A stretch of 64,000 bases of DNA from NCBI GenBank assembly GCA_030544215.1, contig JARZZO010000011.1, forward strand, positions 8,356,001 through 8,420,000, given 5' to 3'. A program made the position numbers and the translations under genes. The stretch is from Zantedeschia hybrid cultivar. Taxonomy: Eukaryota > Streptophyta > Magnoliopsida > Alismatales > Araceae. Shown here piece after piece: positions 1 through 10,974 of this stretch (the stretch's first letter is position 1; every line of letters starts with the position of its first letter). The notes under the pieces are model-generated. The model was not told the DNA's origin. It saw only the letters and a program-made list of their open reading frames with translations, and did not search any database.

Positions 1-170
1 TGGAACAAGGAGTGAAATAAAAGGTAAAATTGAGAGAATTAAGGGAATTAGATATTCCAGGTAGGTTTGGGGAGTCGGGGGAATTGGAGGAATTAGGCAT
101 ACCCTCAACCAAATCAGAATAGGGTCTTTATACCGGCTATTCTGGCCCTATTCCACAAACAAAGTGAGCC
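1..170. mobile_element. 3' end of a PIF/Harbinger (Tourist)-type MITE, cut by the window edge
   Basis: The right terminus (about 148-170) reads CTATTCCACAAACAAAGTGAGCC in pieces matching the right end of the complete 337 bp MITE at 46012-46348, which ends in ACAAACAAAGTGAGGC. The reverse complement starts GGCTCA, the same six bases as the left terminus of that complete copy. The left end lies outside the window, so length and target duplication cannot be tested. The family assignment rests on the TTA duplication around the second copy. Confidence 0.6.
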
Positions 171-1870
171 GCTATACATACATATATCTCACTTATTGTC
201 CATTTTATATTTTATTTGACCTATTAGAGACCCATTTGATGTATTTTCTTTTTACTTAGATTATTAGTGCAATTTAACTTTTACTTTGAGTTAAAGATAT
301 TTTAGTCGTTATGACTAAGATTAAGATTTGCTTTCTCTTTAAATAATTCTGTAATACTCTTTTTCAATTAATGATAAATTTCACTGTAAAATTTGGATAA
401 TTTTCCTTTACTTCTATGAGATGGAAAGCCAAAAATCTTGAAATGGGACGGGGGTGTGATGTCCTTACTGTCGGTGCAATGCGTTATCGCACCGTTGATG
501 TAATGCCTAAGGCATCTACGTTTACCTTCTTCCCCCGTCTTCTCCATTTGTTTTGCATCAGGTTGTTCTATCTTCTCCACCGGCTTAAGTACAAGCTTAT
601 ATCCTTCCGCGTGACATTAGCCACACTTCGGTTAATGCCTAAGCAAAAGTTGATACGACAGAATGGCTTTAAAGGATAATTTCATAATTAACCACTTCTC
701 AATGCAAAAGTTGAAAAATATCATCCTTACATATTATCCTATATATCCTTACAAAATAGCGCGACTATCAAATATACCATTTCAATGACAAAAAAAAAAG
801 TCTAATATATACATATTAAATAGAGATAATTTCATATAAACTACTGATGGATATTAAATTTCAAAAATACTATGCTTACATACGTATTATCTTATATACC
901 CTTGTAATCTATAGAATCTTTCAAGAATGTCATTGCAATCACATATTTGATATATATAAATGTTTTATACATTCCACAAAAATGGCATATTTTTAATTGA
1001 TAAATATGTGTTATTGTGCAAGAGTATATAAGCTAATATGCAAATAAGCATGACATTTTTGAAATTTAACGTCTAAAGATGACTGATATGAAATTTTCCT
1101 ATTAAATATTAGAACTCTGCGTGGTACTTTTTAAAACATGCATGTTAATTAAGAGGATATATAAGATAATGTGCAAATAAGCATACCATTTTAAAATGTA
1201 ATATTCAATAATGGTCAAATGAAATTATCCTAAAAAATTTATGGGATGGATAGGCGGTAGAATGAAATAGGCTTAAAAGAAGAAAACACCAGTTGAGATT
1301 AGCGTTGTATGCTAAACATGGACCAAAATGAAGAAGCCACAACCAAAAGGGGAAAGCTAATTTATATGGAAGAAATTATCAACAAGTGTAAAGTCTAAGA
1401 AACAGTGGCGGACGCAGAAATTTTGTCCAGTGGCATTATTCGAACAAAATCATAAATATGATTGGGTCAATGGAATCTTAGACTAGATTATATAGAATCT
1501 TGGATTGAGCCATTGAAGTCATGAACTGAGTCAGTGGGGTCTTGAATTAAACTACTTTGCATTGGACCAGTGAATTTGACAAATAAATCCAGGATGAATG
1601 TTGCCACTGCTGAGAAAAACATATTTGGAGGTGGTGACGGCTAACTTAAAATTATCTTCAATATAGAGACGTGTGCTCTTGAGAGGAACTTTCTTAACAG
1701 TAGTCAGAGAGAAAACAAAATTGTAGAAAGATAAGGAGGAATAAAACGGGAGAAAAGAGGGGTAGATAAAAGAATCTTGGAAAGCAAGAACCTTCCGGAC
1801 GGGCTTATGTGCAACACGGCAAGAGGACTCCATTAGAGCAGCCAGCATGCCCTCTCTAGGCACATGGCTT
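171..1870. other. AT-rich intergenic stretch with one dispersed-repeat fragment
   Basis: No coding region can be supported; the short ORFs (for example 416-679 and 1552-1863) have no recognisable domains. At about 1405-1565 there is a fragment opening with AGTGGCGGACGCAGAAATTT and continuing with repeated 'AGTGGG/CATTGGACC'-like phrases. Related fragments (GTAGAAATTTTGTTCAGT and a TTTTACAAAATTCA core) occur at 3198-3400 and 55560-55690, so this is probably an old transposon relic. The remainder is AT-rich DNA in which I see nothing else. Confidence 0.45.
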
Positions 1871-1875
1871 CTGGG

Positions 1876-1890
1876 TATATGATAAATACC
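1876..1890 (+). promoter_or_regulatory. Possible TATA region of EF-hand gene 1
   Basis: TATATGATAAATACC lies about 110 bases before the chosen ATG at 1998. This is the same distance class as the TATAAATACC box of the paralogous gene at 54095. The match is weaker than for genes 2 and 3 because it is TATAT/GATAAATA rather than TATAAATA. The call relies on position and on analogy with the paralogue. Confidence 0.35.
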
Positions 1891-1997
1891 AGGCTACCCA
1901 TCCCTCACCAGTAAGCGGGTGCCACAGGGTTTGTTTTGTAGAAGGTTTCCTGCCTACCCACAGAGCCAGTAGACCATATAGCTCAGAGTTGAGAGAC

Positions 1998-2285
1998 ATG
2001 TCGCTGCTTTCCTTCATGGGCTTCGGGGGGTACCGCCAACCCACCGTGACCATGCAGGCGTTCCTGGAGTGCCTCCGCCACGCCGACGCCAACGGGGACG
2101 GCCTCATCAGCCAGCAGGAGCTCGAGAACGCGCTCCGCCTCCTCGGCCTGCGCTTCAGCTGGTGGAAGGCGTGGCGGGCCATGGCGAACTCCGACTGCAA
2201 CAGCAATCGTCACATCGACAACGAGGACGAGCTGGGGGAGCTGGTGGAGTACGCACGCAAGAACTGGGGGGTCATCATCAAATGA
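1998..2285 (+). CDS. Two-EF-hand calcium-binding protein (cluster copy 1)
   Basis: A 95-residue single-exon protein. The first EF loop (about residues 31-42) is DANGDGLISQQE, with the canonical acidic and Asn ligands at 1, 3, 5 and 12, Gly at 6 and Ile at 8. The second loop (about 67-78) is DCNSNRHIDNED; it has Arg instead of Gly at position 6 and Asp instead of Glu at 12, so it is a weak site. Between them is SWWKAWRAM, which the two paralogues share as WK(V/I)WRAM, and the C-terminus ends RKNWGVIIK. I chose ATG 1998 because the frame upstream has only a non-ATG start at 1989. There is no signal peptide or membrane segment, so it is probably a cytosolic or nuclear Ca2+ sensor; the target is unknown. 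Small plant-specific EF-hand pairs of this kind are usually grouped with calmodulin-like proteins. GC content is much higher than in the surrounding DNA. The gene is followed by a cluster of retropositions. Confidence 0.85.
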   Translation: MSLLSFMGFGGYRQPTVTMQAFLECLRHADANGDGLISQQELENALRLLGLRFSWWKAWRAMANSDCNSNRHIDNEDELGELVEYARKNWGVIIK

Positions 2286-2437
2286 TTGATCTAGTTTTAC
2301 ATGGTCCATAGATTAATCCTAAAGCTAGCTACGTATAGCTATATATGGTGTCTATGCTATGTATCTGTGCCTTGTTTTCTCTTATGTTGGTGATGCGTGT
2401 TAATTTGCTACTGTAGAGGCTTTCCTTGTGGTGCCTT

Positions 2438-2566
2438 CTAGTTCTTACGGTGTACTGTTATGCATAAGCACTATATATGATGAAGTAGTAGTTTAACTAG
2501 CTAGTGACTTGCCCTTCCAAGGGAACAAGTGTAGGAACATAGTAAGGGGACAAAGATTGTAGAAAA
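2438..2566. repeat. Tandem duplication unit A (partner A' at 3744-3842 plus 4173-4191)
   Basis: The stretch starting TTCTAGTTCTTACGGTGTAC and ending ACAAAGATTGTAGAAAAA is repeated, diverged, as A'. A' begins TCTAGTTCCTTCTTATAATG at 3745 and continues past a SINE to ACAAATATTTTAGAGTATG. Shared phrases include TGTACTGTTAT, GACGAAGT/GATGAAGT, GTGACTTGC and TTCCAAGGGAACAAGT. A LINE derivative separates the copies and a SINE splits A', so the duplication is older than both insertions. Confidence 0.6.
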
Positions 2567-2582
2567 AGTCTAGGTCCTTCCT

Positions 2583-3743
2583 TCTGAGCCGTTGTTCCGT
2601 GGAAACCCTCCGCCGTATCCCTCGCCGGATCTTTGGCAGACACCTAGCTCGTCGCCCTGGCGACCGACTTTTGGGGTGGGGGGAGGCTCCTTTCGGGAGC
2701 TCCCCCCACCCCCCACCCACCAGATCAGGTGTGTTCCCTTCCACTGATCTTCTTCCTGTTCCTTCTTGCCATCTCTTTGTTATCACGCTGTTACTCTCCA
2801 CTGTCAACCTTCTCTCCCTCTCGCCATCCTTCCCCTGCTTTTGTCCTCGCACTTCTTTCTGACCCCAGAGTGCGTAAACTCTTGTCCGCGTAACCCTTGT
2901 AGGTTTGCTCCGACAGATTTTGGCCCTCTCTGGGATTTGCTCCGGCGTTCCTCAATCCTTGTCGGTCTCGGCCTCCTTGTTTGTTTTGGTTTATAGAAGT
3001 TGCCCAACTTTTGTTCCTCTTCCACTCGTTGTGCCCTTCCCCCTCGCTCTGTGTGTGCCCCTTACCTGTTTTGCAGGCTTTGCCAGCACCTGGGCCTTGG
3101 CCCAGACGTACATCCGGTGATCCTGTGGACGTCCGACCGGCACAAGGTGGTCTCGATCTGGAGCTCTGGAGTCGTGACGATGTGCTCGACAGTGACGAAT
3201 GTAGAAATTTTGTTCAGTAAAAATTGGACAATAGACCGGTGAGATCATTTTATTAAATTAAAATTAATAGATTAGTGAACTCACTCTAATGAATCGGAAT
3301 TTTAAAATTAAAAAAGTTTAGTAAATTTTACAAAATTCAGTAAAATCACATAACTTCACTGGAGAATCTAAACCTAGTCCATACTTCCCCAGAGGCGTGA
3401 GTCTCTGAGCACTATCTCTTTCTGCTGCTGTAATTAGTTGCAGTTTTCTCTGGCTCCATGCTGATATCTCCGAGGAGGGCCACCTTCTTCCTCAAACGCT
3501 CGAGTATCACCTCCGACGTGTATCTGGTGCTGTCAGATCATCGTCCGTCGGCCTCCTCCGTCAACGGATCTTCCTTGCTGTGTTTTAGGTCTGCTGGCCT
3601 ACCCCTCTGGAATGGGCATTGTACCGCTCTCTTCCTTTCTCCTTGGTGGCGTGTATCTGTTTCTTGCTTCCTGTTGTTTTTTGTACTAAATTATGTCTTG
3701 TGAATGAAAGAAGGCAGCCTCATTTATTAAAACAAAAGAAAAC
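2583..3743 (+). mobile_element. Internally deleted LINE derivative (no ORF left)
   Basis: The insert is bounded by imperfect direct repeats, GTCTAGGTCCTTCCTT at 2567-2582 and GTCTAGTTCCTTCTTA at 3744-3759. Its 3' end has the shape typical of plant L1-like LINEs: a T-rich stretch, TGTACTAAATTATGTCTTG, then TGAATGAAAGAAGGCAGCC and an A-rich tail ending AAAACAAAAGAAAA. The 5' part (2583-3190) is GC-rich and pyrimidine-rich, like a 5' UTR. No reverse transcriptase or endonuclease frame remains. A diverged AT-rich dispersed fragment lies inside at about 3198-3400. The repeat used as target duplication is also the start of unit A', which weakens the boundary call. Confidence 0.5.
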
Positions 3744-3842
3744 GTCTAGTTCCTTCTTATAATGTACTGTTATTGATAAGAACTTTGACGAAGTGGTTCT
3801 TTGGTGACTTGCTTTTCCAAAGGAATAAGTATAATAACACAG

Positions 3843-4159
3843 GAACCAGCTGTTTAGGACAGTTGGTTCACCACCTCCCTTGTAAAAGGGAGGTCTCAAG
3901 TTTGATTATGGTTGAGACCTAAAAACCTCCCAGTTATGTAGCCCCCTAGTGTTGCTGGGATATTTATCTCTTGGTCTGTGGAATTATTTCTCCAGAAATT
4001 AGACGGATCTGGAAATGTCGCCTAATTAGGCGGACCCATCGACTGAGCCGGAATTATCTCCAACTTTGGAGAAATATCTCGGGTTCCCGATTAGAATTCC
4101 GGTCGCTTGTATATAGTTGTATATAATCGGCCTCTGGGCCCCTTCAAAAAATATATATA
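3843..4159 (+). mobile_element. tRNA-related SINE with 13 bp target duplication
   Basis: A 317 bp insert flanked by an identical 13 bp TATAATAACACAG at 3830-3842 and 4160-4172. It interrupts unit A', which continues on the far side. Near its 5' end TAGGACAGTTGG fits the pol III A box (TRGYNNARNNG with one mismatch), and about 40 bases later GTTTGATTATG resembles a B box (GWTCRANNC). The 3' end is an A/T-rich tail, TTCAAAAAATATATATA. There is no ORF. Boundaries are firm because both duplications and the tail agree; the SINE family is not recognised. Confidence 0.72.
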
Positions 4160-4212
4160 TATAATAACACAGTAAGTGAACAAATATTTTAGAGTATGTC
4201 TTTATTCCTTTT

Positions 4213-5103
4213 TTTTTTTTGGACAATAAAAAGATCATTCATTTAAATATCAGTACGGTACATAGACTTGTGGCATTCTTACATAGGGAACGAAGCGAAC
4301 ATGTCCTCCCACAATGCGTATCATGCACCATCATGCCCTCCATACACGAGACCATGCCTCAACTTTTTTATCAATACATGACCTTGACTCAAATAAATAA
4401 TATAACACAAACTGCATACTGTAGAGATCAAAGTCAGCTGTTGGTCTCTTAGAAGATAGTCGGAGATAAATCCGTCCAGAAAGAACAGTTGCTCCAGGAA
4501 CGATCTAAGTAGATTACCAATGTTGAAAAGGCTTCTGTCGTATGCCAACCTCATGCCCAAATGAGGGGATACCTCAGAGAACATACTCCGCATACAAAGC
4601 ATGTTGATTAAGTGCATATCACTGAGTCTCCGTAACATCGAAGAAGAACCCATTAGAATTGCCCTTGCAAGGTAGATCATCAAGAACGAAGTCCTCCACA
4701 AGATACGGCAAGAAACGCTATGATAAGCTACTGAACGGTAGAAGGCCAGAACAGATCTGGCACATAACTTGATCGAATAGGAGAGAGACGACGTAGAATA
4801 AAGCTGGCAATTAGGTTTGAAGGGGGGGGGGGGCGCAAAAGAACTAAGTAGTATTGGTGGGGTAGAACTTGAGATGAACTTCTAAACAAATTAAGATGAA
4901 AGTTACAGATGACCAAATAGATAGCCGAAAGCTTGCGAAAGTAGTCACTATCTGAGGATAGAAAACAAAATCAGGAAGCTGGAAGACTTACCTGATCAAA
5001 AACCTCTCCGAGAAGAGAAAGGCCAAGGGAAAGCACCAAAGGATGGGTTTAACACGGAAGGAGTAGGTAGGAGCTCACTCTCAACGCCGGGACAAAAGAC
5101 GTT
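4213..5103 (-). mobile_element. Retroposed cDNA (minus strand) with perfect 21 bp target duplication
   Basis: An 891 bp insert lies between two identical 21 bp copies, 4192-4212 and 5104-5124. On the minus strand it ends in a poly-A run (the T run at 4213-4220), preceded about 18 bases earlier by AATGAATGATC, a plausible polyadenylation signal. These are marks of LINE-mediated retroposition. On the minus strand the longest frame is 4321-4701 (126 residues, hydrophobic, no domain I recognise). I see no LINE reverse-transcriptase motif, so it could be a processed copy of an unknown, perhaps non-coding, transcript or an extremely 5'-truncated LINE. A run of 12 G (C on the minus strand) lies near 4829. 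The perfect duplication suggests a recent event. Confidence 0.7.
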
Positions 5104-5124
5104 GAGTATGTCTTTATTCCTTTT

Positions 5125-7520
5125 ACATCCCTTTTAACGTTCCTTTTACGTCTCCTCTTCCTTCTCCCCCTCTCCATCATTGTTCTTCCCCATGGACACT
5201 GGGGAGAGAGGCTGCGGCTAATGGCATCCGGTGGGGATAACCTCCCAATATGGATCCCACCCTCGAAGATTCCGGCATGCCCACTGATATTTTCACTTGT
5301 TTTATACCGTTAAGAAAGAAGTTGAAGGGTGTTGGGCATTTTAGATTTATCCAAATCCAGGCATGGACAGGCGGCTGGTTCCCTGCAATGCCACCAAGTT
5401 AGGATTCGGTAAAAAATAAGCCCGAGAAAAAAAAAATCTCAAGTCTGCAAAAAATTTAAAAATTTCGTGAAAAAATCGTGAAAGATAAGTTAAAATTTTA
5501 AGATATAAAAGATAATTTTAAAATTTAATATAGAAATTTAATAATATATTATAAAATAAGTGAGTTCCTTTTTTAAAGGTATACTTTTCTTAAAAAATAT
5601 ATAATTAAATTATAATTAAATTGCTATTTTTTTGAATTTATGAATATTTTAAATATTCTTTCAATAAATCATGAATTATTCGTGAAAAATGATTAAAGAT
5701 TAAAAAAACTGTGATTAAATCATGGTTTTTTTAAGAAAATCGCAGATTTATATTTACACTGGTTCCCTGTTCATGCATCTCGGTTTATGGATGTAAATTA
5801 GTTTCTAATTGTACGCAAGAGGCCACATATAAATAAATATAACTAAATATGACTTGCTCCGAGTTTTACACAGAAGATGGTCAAAAGTAGGCTGAGCCAA
5901 CAAACGAAGACAGAAGGGCATAGCAAAATATGTAAGGATTATCCAACAAATTTGAAATGGAGAGTATAACTATTTAATAAATAGACATTAATCAATTAGT
6001 TCCCTTACGTGAATAAATAACTTTTTTTTTCACCTTTCCTTTAGAGATCAGATCATGCACTAGTTTTATTTATTTGTTTAATCCAACAAAAATGTATAGA
6101 CGTTTTTTTTATTTTTTTTACTATGAGACATTTATAATCTCTAGTGTTAGATTTAAATAATCATATTTTGATTTTTTTTCCTAGTGTTCGAATACTAAAC
6201 AAATGTGTAGACGTTTTTGTAGTACGACCGAACAAAATGGCAAGCATCTAGCAAACAAATGTTGTTTCCTTCTTTAAATTCTATGCAAAATGTTATCCTA
6301 CATATCCAATTCATATTTAACCATACGTATATATGGTGTACTATTTTTTTTCAATAAAGTTAAAAAGCTGGGTACTTGGAAAGTGACACACCTCGTTGCA
6401 CGTAGGAAGAGAACAGGGGGTTACGAAAGAATGAGTGTTTTATTTTCATCATTATCATAGTAAGTCTATCTTATTAGATCAATTGATGTTGGCTAAGTTG
6501 TAATGAATAAGATCCGGAAGATTAAGCAAAGCATTTAGATAAGCTCCCTCGACCTCACATGAGTTGGAATCTGGTCAATACTTGTCCAAATAATTTTGTC
6601 CAGAAGGTCGGCATAGTAAACTAAACCTCTTGATTACATGATTTAAGTTCATATAGCCAGGGATAACCCTCCATATTTGGTAGCCCTAGGCTTTAGAAAG
6701 ATGCACTCCTCTATAATTAACTTCTAGATAACGAGTGAATTTTAGACCACCTAAAAGTCAAACTTGCTACCAAAGGTCAACGTAACTGTTGATACTAGTC
6801 CTTTTTCTTTTTCTTTTCCTCTTTCAACCGGGAATTTTACCAGGATCTAGTTTTAACATTTTGCTTATTGTGACAAAGCGAATTGTAGTCCATGACATCG
6901 ATCCAAATTAGCATGCAACTATCGTCTAATTTACCCCTGTCAACGCTCAATGAAGAGATATATATATACATCTCCACTCTAAGTGATGAACAAATTTGAG
7001 TAGTTAACAATGATACTATACATCCCGAACTCACGGAGAAAAAATTGTGAAAAAGTACAATGCTGGCCTGCAAATTAATTACAAGTAGATGAACCGATGT
7101 GGCGCCCTCCTGTTGGTCCACTAGGATTGTCAATGGGTCGGAGATGAAAACGGAAATGGAAGTTTTCGTTATAAAATTTAAATCTGCAAAATTTTAATAT
7201 ATGTAAAGGATATATAAGGTACACAATCATTCGGAAACGAAAACGAGTTAGCGGATGTAAAAATGAGTGTTTCCGTTTCCGACTCTTATAATTATCGAAA
7301 ATTTATTTCTATTTTTTATAATTTAACGGGTGGTCCTTAAAAGAGTTTCGTATCCCTTAATAAAAACAGAAATAGAATAGATAACGGAGTTCCATATCCA
7401 ACCACTTTATCACCCACTTTGATTTCACGTTTCAGCCAATCATTTTTAGCTTATAATCGGAATCCGCCTTTTGCTGGATCCATCTCACATCAATAACTCA
7501 ACCCCTTCCACTTATAAGTA
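5125..7520. other. AT-rich intergenic DNA
   Basis: No gene is supportable. The part at about 5400-5760 is very A/T-rich with repeated AAATTTCGTGAAAAAATCGTG-like phrases. At 7121-7425 a segment opening TAGGATTGTCAATGGGTCGG resembles the left end of the hAT-type MITEs elsewhere in the window (TAGGGRTGTMAATYRG), but no matching right terminus is clear. The minus ORF at 6837-7133 has no domain. Confidence 0.4.
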
Positions 7521-7529
7521 ATTTTAGAG

Positions 7530-8345
7530 AAGTTTTTTTTGCAGTGGATACCGGAATGCCAGGTATGACTCGTAATAATCTATCTCTTGGGACATACGAC
7601 GAATCGTTCTGCTTCCCTTTGTGTGCGTACACGAAGCACCAAAGGCGTACGTAGTAGTGTTCATCCTTGCATATGTGGCCTTGTTGGCTGAGAAGAAAAT
7701 GGAATCGGCCTAGTCTCCTGAAGGGACCATCCAGAGAGGTTTCTCCGGACATGATACGTTCTTCTGTCCACTAGCAGAATCATGGAATCTTGTCGTGGCC
7801 ATGCATGCATGCATGGAAAATCCTCTGCACGTGAAGAAGTCGATATCCATGTGGGTGGGATTAGGAAGAAGCAGATTCTTTAGAGGAGATTTCTCTTTTC
7901 TATCTTTAAGAATTATTTTTGTCTCATCTGTTGACAAAGTCAAAAAAGAAAAAGAAAAAGATGTCTAATTGCTTAATACTACTCTTGCAATAAAAAAGTA
8001 TGGCACACACAGATGAGTTGGGCGTACAAAGGTACATGAGACGATCAGAATCCTACTTAATTTTGAATCGGAAGACCAGATGTTGCATCCCTCCACTTAC
8101 CACTCCTACGTGACATTATTGGGGAACATGGCATCACTGCCCAAGCTCTGCAATATTTTGCAGCCCTTATACCTCAGGAAGTTTGAATGGTCTGTGCAGG
8201 GCATCTCTGAATGGAACTGATCATTCAATAAATGGTGCTTTTATGGGATGCTCTCATCCACTGGATGCAACATATATAATGCATGGGGTTCTCTTCGTAT
8301 GGGTGTAGACCACACAAATTAAGATTGTGTATAATTGTGGATATG
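7530..8345. repeat. Non-coding segment duplicated at 11640-12445
   Basis: Shared landmarks in the same order include GCACCAAAGGCGTA, CTTGCATATGTGGCC, GAGAAGAAAATGG-ATCGGCCTAGT, GTGGCCATGCATGCATG, AGAAGCAGATTCTTTAGAG, GTTGACAAAGTCA, ATGGTCTGTGCAGG and GATGCTCTCATCCACTGGATG. No ORF is conserved between the two copies, so the duplication is of non-coding DNA. The copy at 11640 continues uninterrupted to about 12900, whereas here the matching sequence resumes at about 10260, implying roughly 1.9 kb of inserted DNA between. Confidence 0.75.
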
Positions 8346-8394
8346 CTCCAATACACCTTATTCTATGAGTGCGGTTCCTGTAAACACAAGTGTA

Positions 8395-8560
8395 AATAAG
8401 ACTTGGTAAGTACAGAGAAAAAGAGAAGGAATTTTTCCAAAAAATTCTTGGTTGGGAATGGGATTAGCTCAGCTTTAAGGAGTTTTTTGACAAACTCCCC
8501 TGGCTACACTGATCTAGTATGGTCTAAACCTGCACTTGGAAGATCTCTCTCTTATTCTAG
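8395..8560. repeat. Small foldback element
   Basis: Short inverted-repeat sequence around GGAATTTTTCCAAAAAATTC and TTAAGGAGTTTTTTGACAAACTCCCC, followed by CTACACTGATCTAG. Related foldbacks lie near 10370-10540, 38850-39010 and 53595-53735; all pair a run like GAAGTTTTCAAAAC or GGAGTTTTTTGAAAACCTCC with its inverted partner about 100 bases away. This is probably a small MITE family; target duplications are not clear. Confidence 0.4.
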
Positions 8561-9287
8561 ATGCATATCTATGGCTTTGCCACCCATGGCATGCTTTCCT
8601 GGTGATGAACTATGAAAAGGCGGAAAGGAGGATGATACGGGGTATGCCCTTCTTGTCGAATATGAATCAGCGAATCCTCCTCGAGATCTTGACGAAGAGA
8701 CTGCTATAATCTCACCTTCTCGATCTACACTCAAGTCCCGGATCTGCTGTGATCCCCGCGAAGAAGTACCAAAAGAGGGACAGAGGAAAAGAGGGACAGA
8801 GGAAGGAAAAGAGGAGGAACAAGACCTAAGAGAAAGGTGAACCTGCGTGCACTTTCTTTCCTCTTCTTCTTCTTCTTCTCTTTACTTCGTCAGGAGAGAG
8901 GAAAATTGAGTACTCAAGGGCAGGGGAGCGAATGATGAAGTGAAAACCGGAGGGAGAGATGGGCGGTCCTCCTTGGAACTGGCTTCTCCCATCTTTCTAC
9001 GTCAGTCCCATCATGGTGGCAGCTTCTTCTACTTAGGAGAAGAAATGTTTACTGCACTGATCAACTTTAATTAGACTGTTGCGCATGCACATTTTTTTAA
9101 CTTTTTCCTTAGCCCAGGGGATGGGGGCAATTCTACCGAAGTCATCGACCCAAAAAATAAATAAAAAAGGATTATTCATTTTATCTATTTTTTTTTTTTT
9201 GAATTTTTAGATATCAAAGATGGGATGGTATGAATGACTATCATAAGGTTGCCCCTACTCTCTAGATTTTTAAGAAAATAAAAAAAA
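8561..9287. other. Intergenic stretch, origin unclear
   Basis: This lies in the gap that interrupts the 7530/10260 duplicated segment, so at least part is inserted DNA. It holds a purine-rich stretch with a tandem AAAAGAGGGACAGAGG (about 8770-8815) and a TTCTTC run near 8870. No coding region, LTR or TIR can be supported. Confidence 0.3.
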
Positions 9288-9387
9288 TAATACTTGCTAC
9301 TATAGCGGTTCGATCAAGGCTGATTGAACGCCTGTTAGGCAGCATTACAGTAGTGCTAGCTGCCATGCCCCCATAGCAGCAAGCATT
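9288..9387. mobile_element. About 100 bp foldback MITE
   Basis: The left end AATACTTGCTACTATAGCGG pairs with the right end CCCCCATAGCAGCAAGCATT as an inverted repeat of about 20 bases with four mismatches. It is too short to code. The flanks are AT-rich and no target duplication is convincing. Confidence 0.45.
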
Positions 9388-9662
9388 TCTCACCTAGTAG
9401 TTACCCTCTTCCCACTTAACCATGTGCCGCCCCTTTGCCATTCTAATGGGCCAGGCCCAGAGGAAAAAGTTAGAGAAATACTTGTCCGAATGTTTGGGCC
9501 AGATCGGACAGCAGTGCGACTTTAGGTTAGGGCGTGTACAGGTGAGAAGCAGGTCATTTTTCTAATTTTATTCTCAGATTTGTATATATATATATATATA
9601 TATTGAGGTATGCACTTGAGCCCACCAACTAAAACTCACTAGTTATACCGTCTGATTTTTCA
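9388..9662. other. Intergenic, with (TA)n
   Basis: Contains an AT dinucleotide run at about 9583-9602. No other feature is visible. Confidence 0.4.
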
Positions 9663-10226
9663 AACGTTGCAATTCAGGTCGAATTAGGTCGGGCTGACGT
9701 TAACCCCAACTCAAATACACCAAGTCCCCCTCAAACCTAATCCAACTTGCAACCCAACCTCTTCAACTATAACCCAATCCGTCTAAGAATGTCTTAACTC
9801 AACCCAACCATATAACCCAGCCTTCATTGGATTCTGTCAAGTTCAGTCATGTTATATTGAAAAGATGAATGAATTTATTTATCTATATTTACAAAAGTAA
9901 CTATAAAAAGAAGGTACAAACATGATTAAATGATTATATGGAGAACATCTTTGTTCATATTGTAATATACTTTCTTGTTCAAAGATTTAAAATTAAATGA
10001 AATATATTTGAATGATCTAAATTATCATTTATGTCTATGAATGTCGGTCTCCAGTTAGATCGCATTGGTCGACTCTCAACCCAACTCAATCCAAACCATC
10101 CAAGATTAGGGTTGAAAGACCTCTCGACCTTGACCATTTCAACACAAACTTAGTTGGATTCGACCCAATCCAACCATCAGACTGGTCCATTTAGATTTGG
10201 GTTGACCTACCTAAAGTTGCAGCCCC
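9663..10226. mobile_element. Diverged hAT-type MITE-like element rich in CCAACC/GGTTGG
   Basis: The left end TGCAATTCAGGTCGAATTAGG is inversely related to the right end CCTACCTAAAGTTGCA. The interior has many CAACCCAACC/CCAACTC phrases, as do the elements at 14816-15170 and 62108-62460. There is no ORF. The exact boundaries and target duplication are unclear because of decay. Confidence 0.4.
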
Positions 10227-10259
10227 TCATACAAATATCTTAATCCCTCTATAGTCAAT

Positions 10260-10700
10260 ACAAATATCTTGGTAAACAATGATATTGTTTTCTAAGAAGT
10301 TCATGGCATAGGATTACATCCTCATAGTTAAGCAATAATGATCTACTTGAATTATGAATAGAAATCCTCTAAGTGTAAGGTTGGACTGAACTCAGTCAAC
10401 GTAGAGAGAAGAAGATTTTAAAAAAACTCTTTCTTACCCAGCTTTTCCCATTCCCAATGAGAAGTGAATTTGAAAATTTTCCTCCCCTCTCTTCGCACTC
10501 ACTAAGTCCCAACCAAACCTGCACTGACAGGATCCAAACTCTTGAATTATGGCCAATTATTTAGCTATTGATTTTCTTAGATTTTGTGTAGAGGAGGTTA
10601 ACATAGAATGACATAAGAAGATGGCCACCAAAACATGCCATATCCCTTTGTGAGGGTCAAAGTACTTGACAAAATCAACAAATACTCTCGGATGATCAGC
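10260..10700. repeat. Continuation of the duplicated segment (matches 12600-12890)
   Basis: Shared with 12600-12890: GATATTGTTTTCTAAGA, CATAGGATTACATCCTC, TTAAGCAATAATGATC, GGCCAATTATTTAGCTA and AGAAGATGGCC followed by CATATC and GTGAGGGTCAAA. A foldback of the 8395 family sits inside at about 10370-10540 and is absent from the other copy. Confidence 0.6.
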
Positions 10701-10974
10701 GGTCCATTAAATTTCATATGATATCAGATCCTATACTTATGAATCGGGCCATGCACCAAATTATTTGTAGTCGAGGTAAGAGATCTTAAATCGGTTTATA
10801 TGTGAAGAGACATATTAGTATAGTCCCACAACAATAAAAAAGAAAATATAAAATATATTTAAATAGATAGTGCCTATTTCATTCACCAATAACTTCAAGA
10901 AAAACAATGTAGTAACACTATTTCCTAATACCACTTTTGACACTCCTAGGTGGCATACACACATTGAAAGATGC

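Noticed and set aside
4321..4701. 126-residue minus-strand ORF as a gene
   Set aside because: It lies inside a retroposed insert, has no recognised domain and no promoter of its own; described as part of the retroposon instead.
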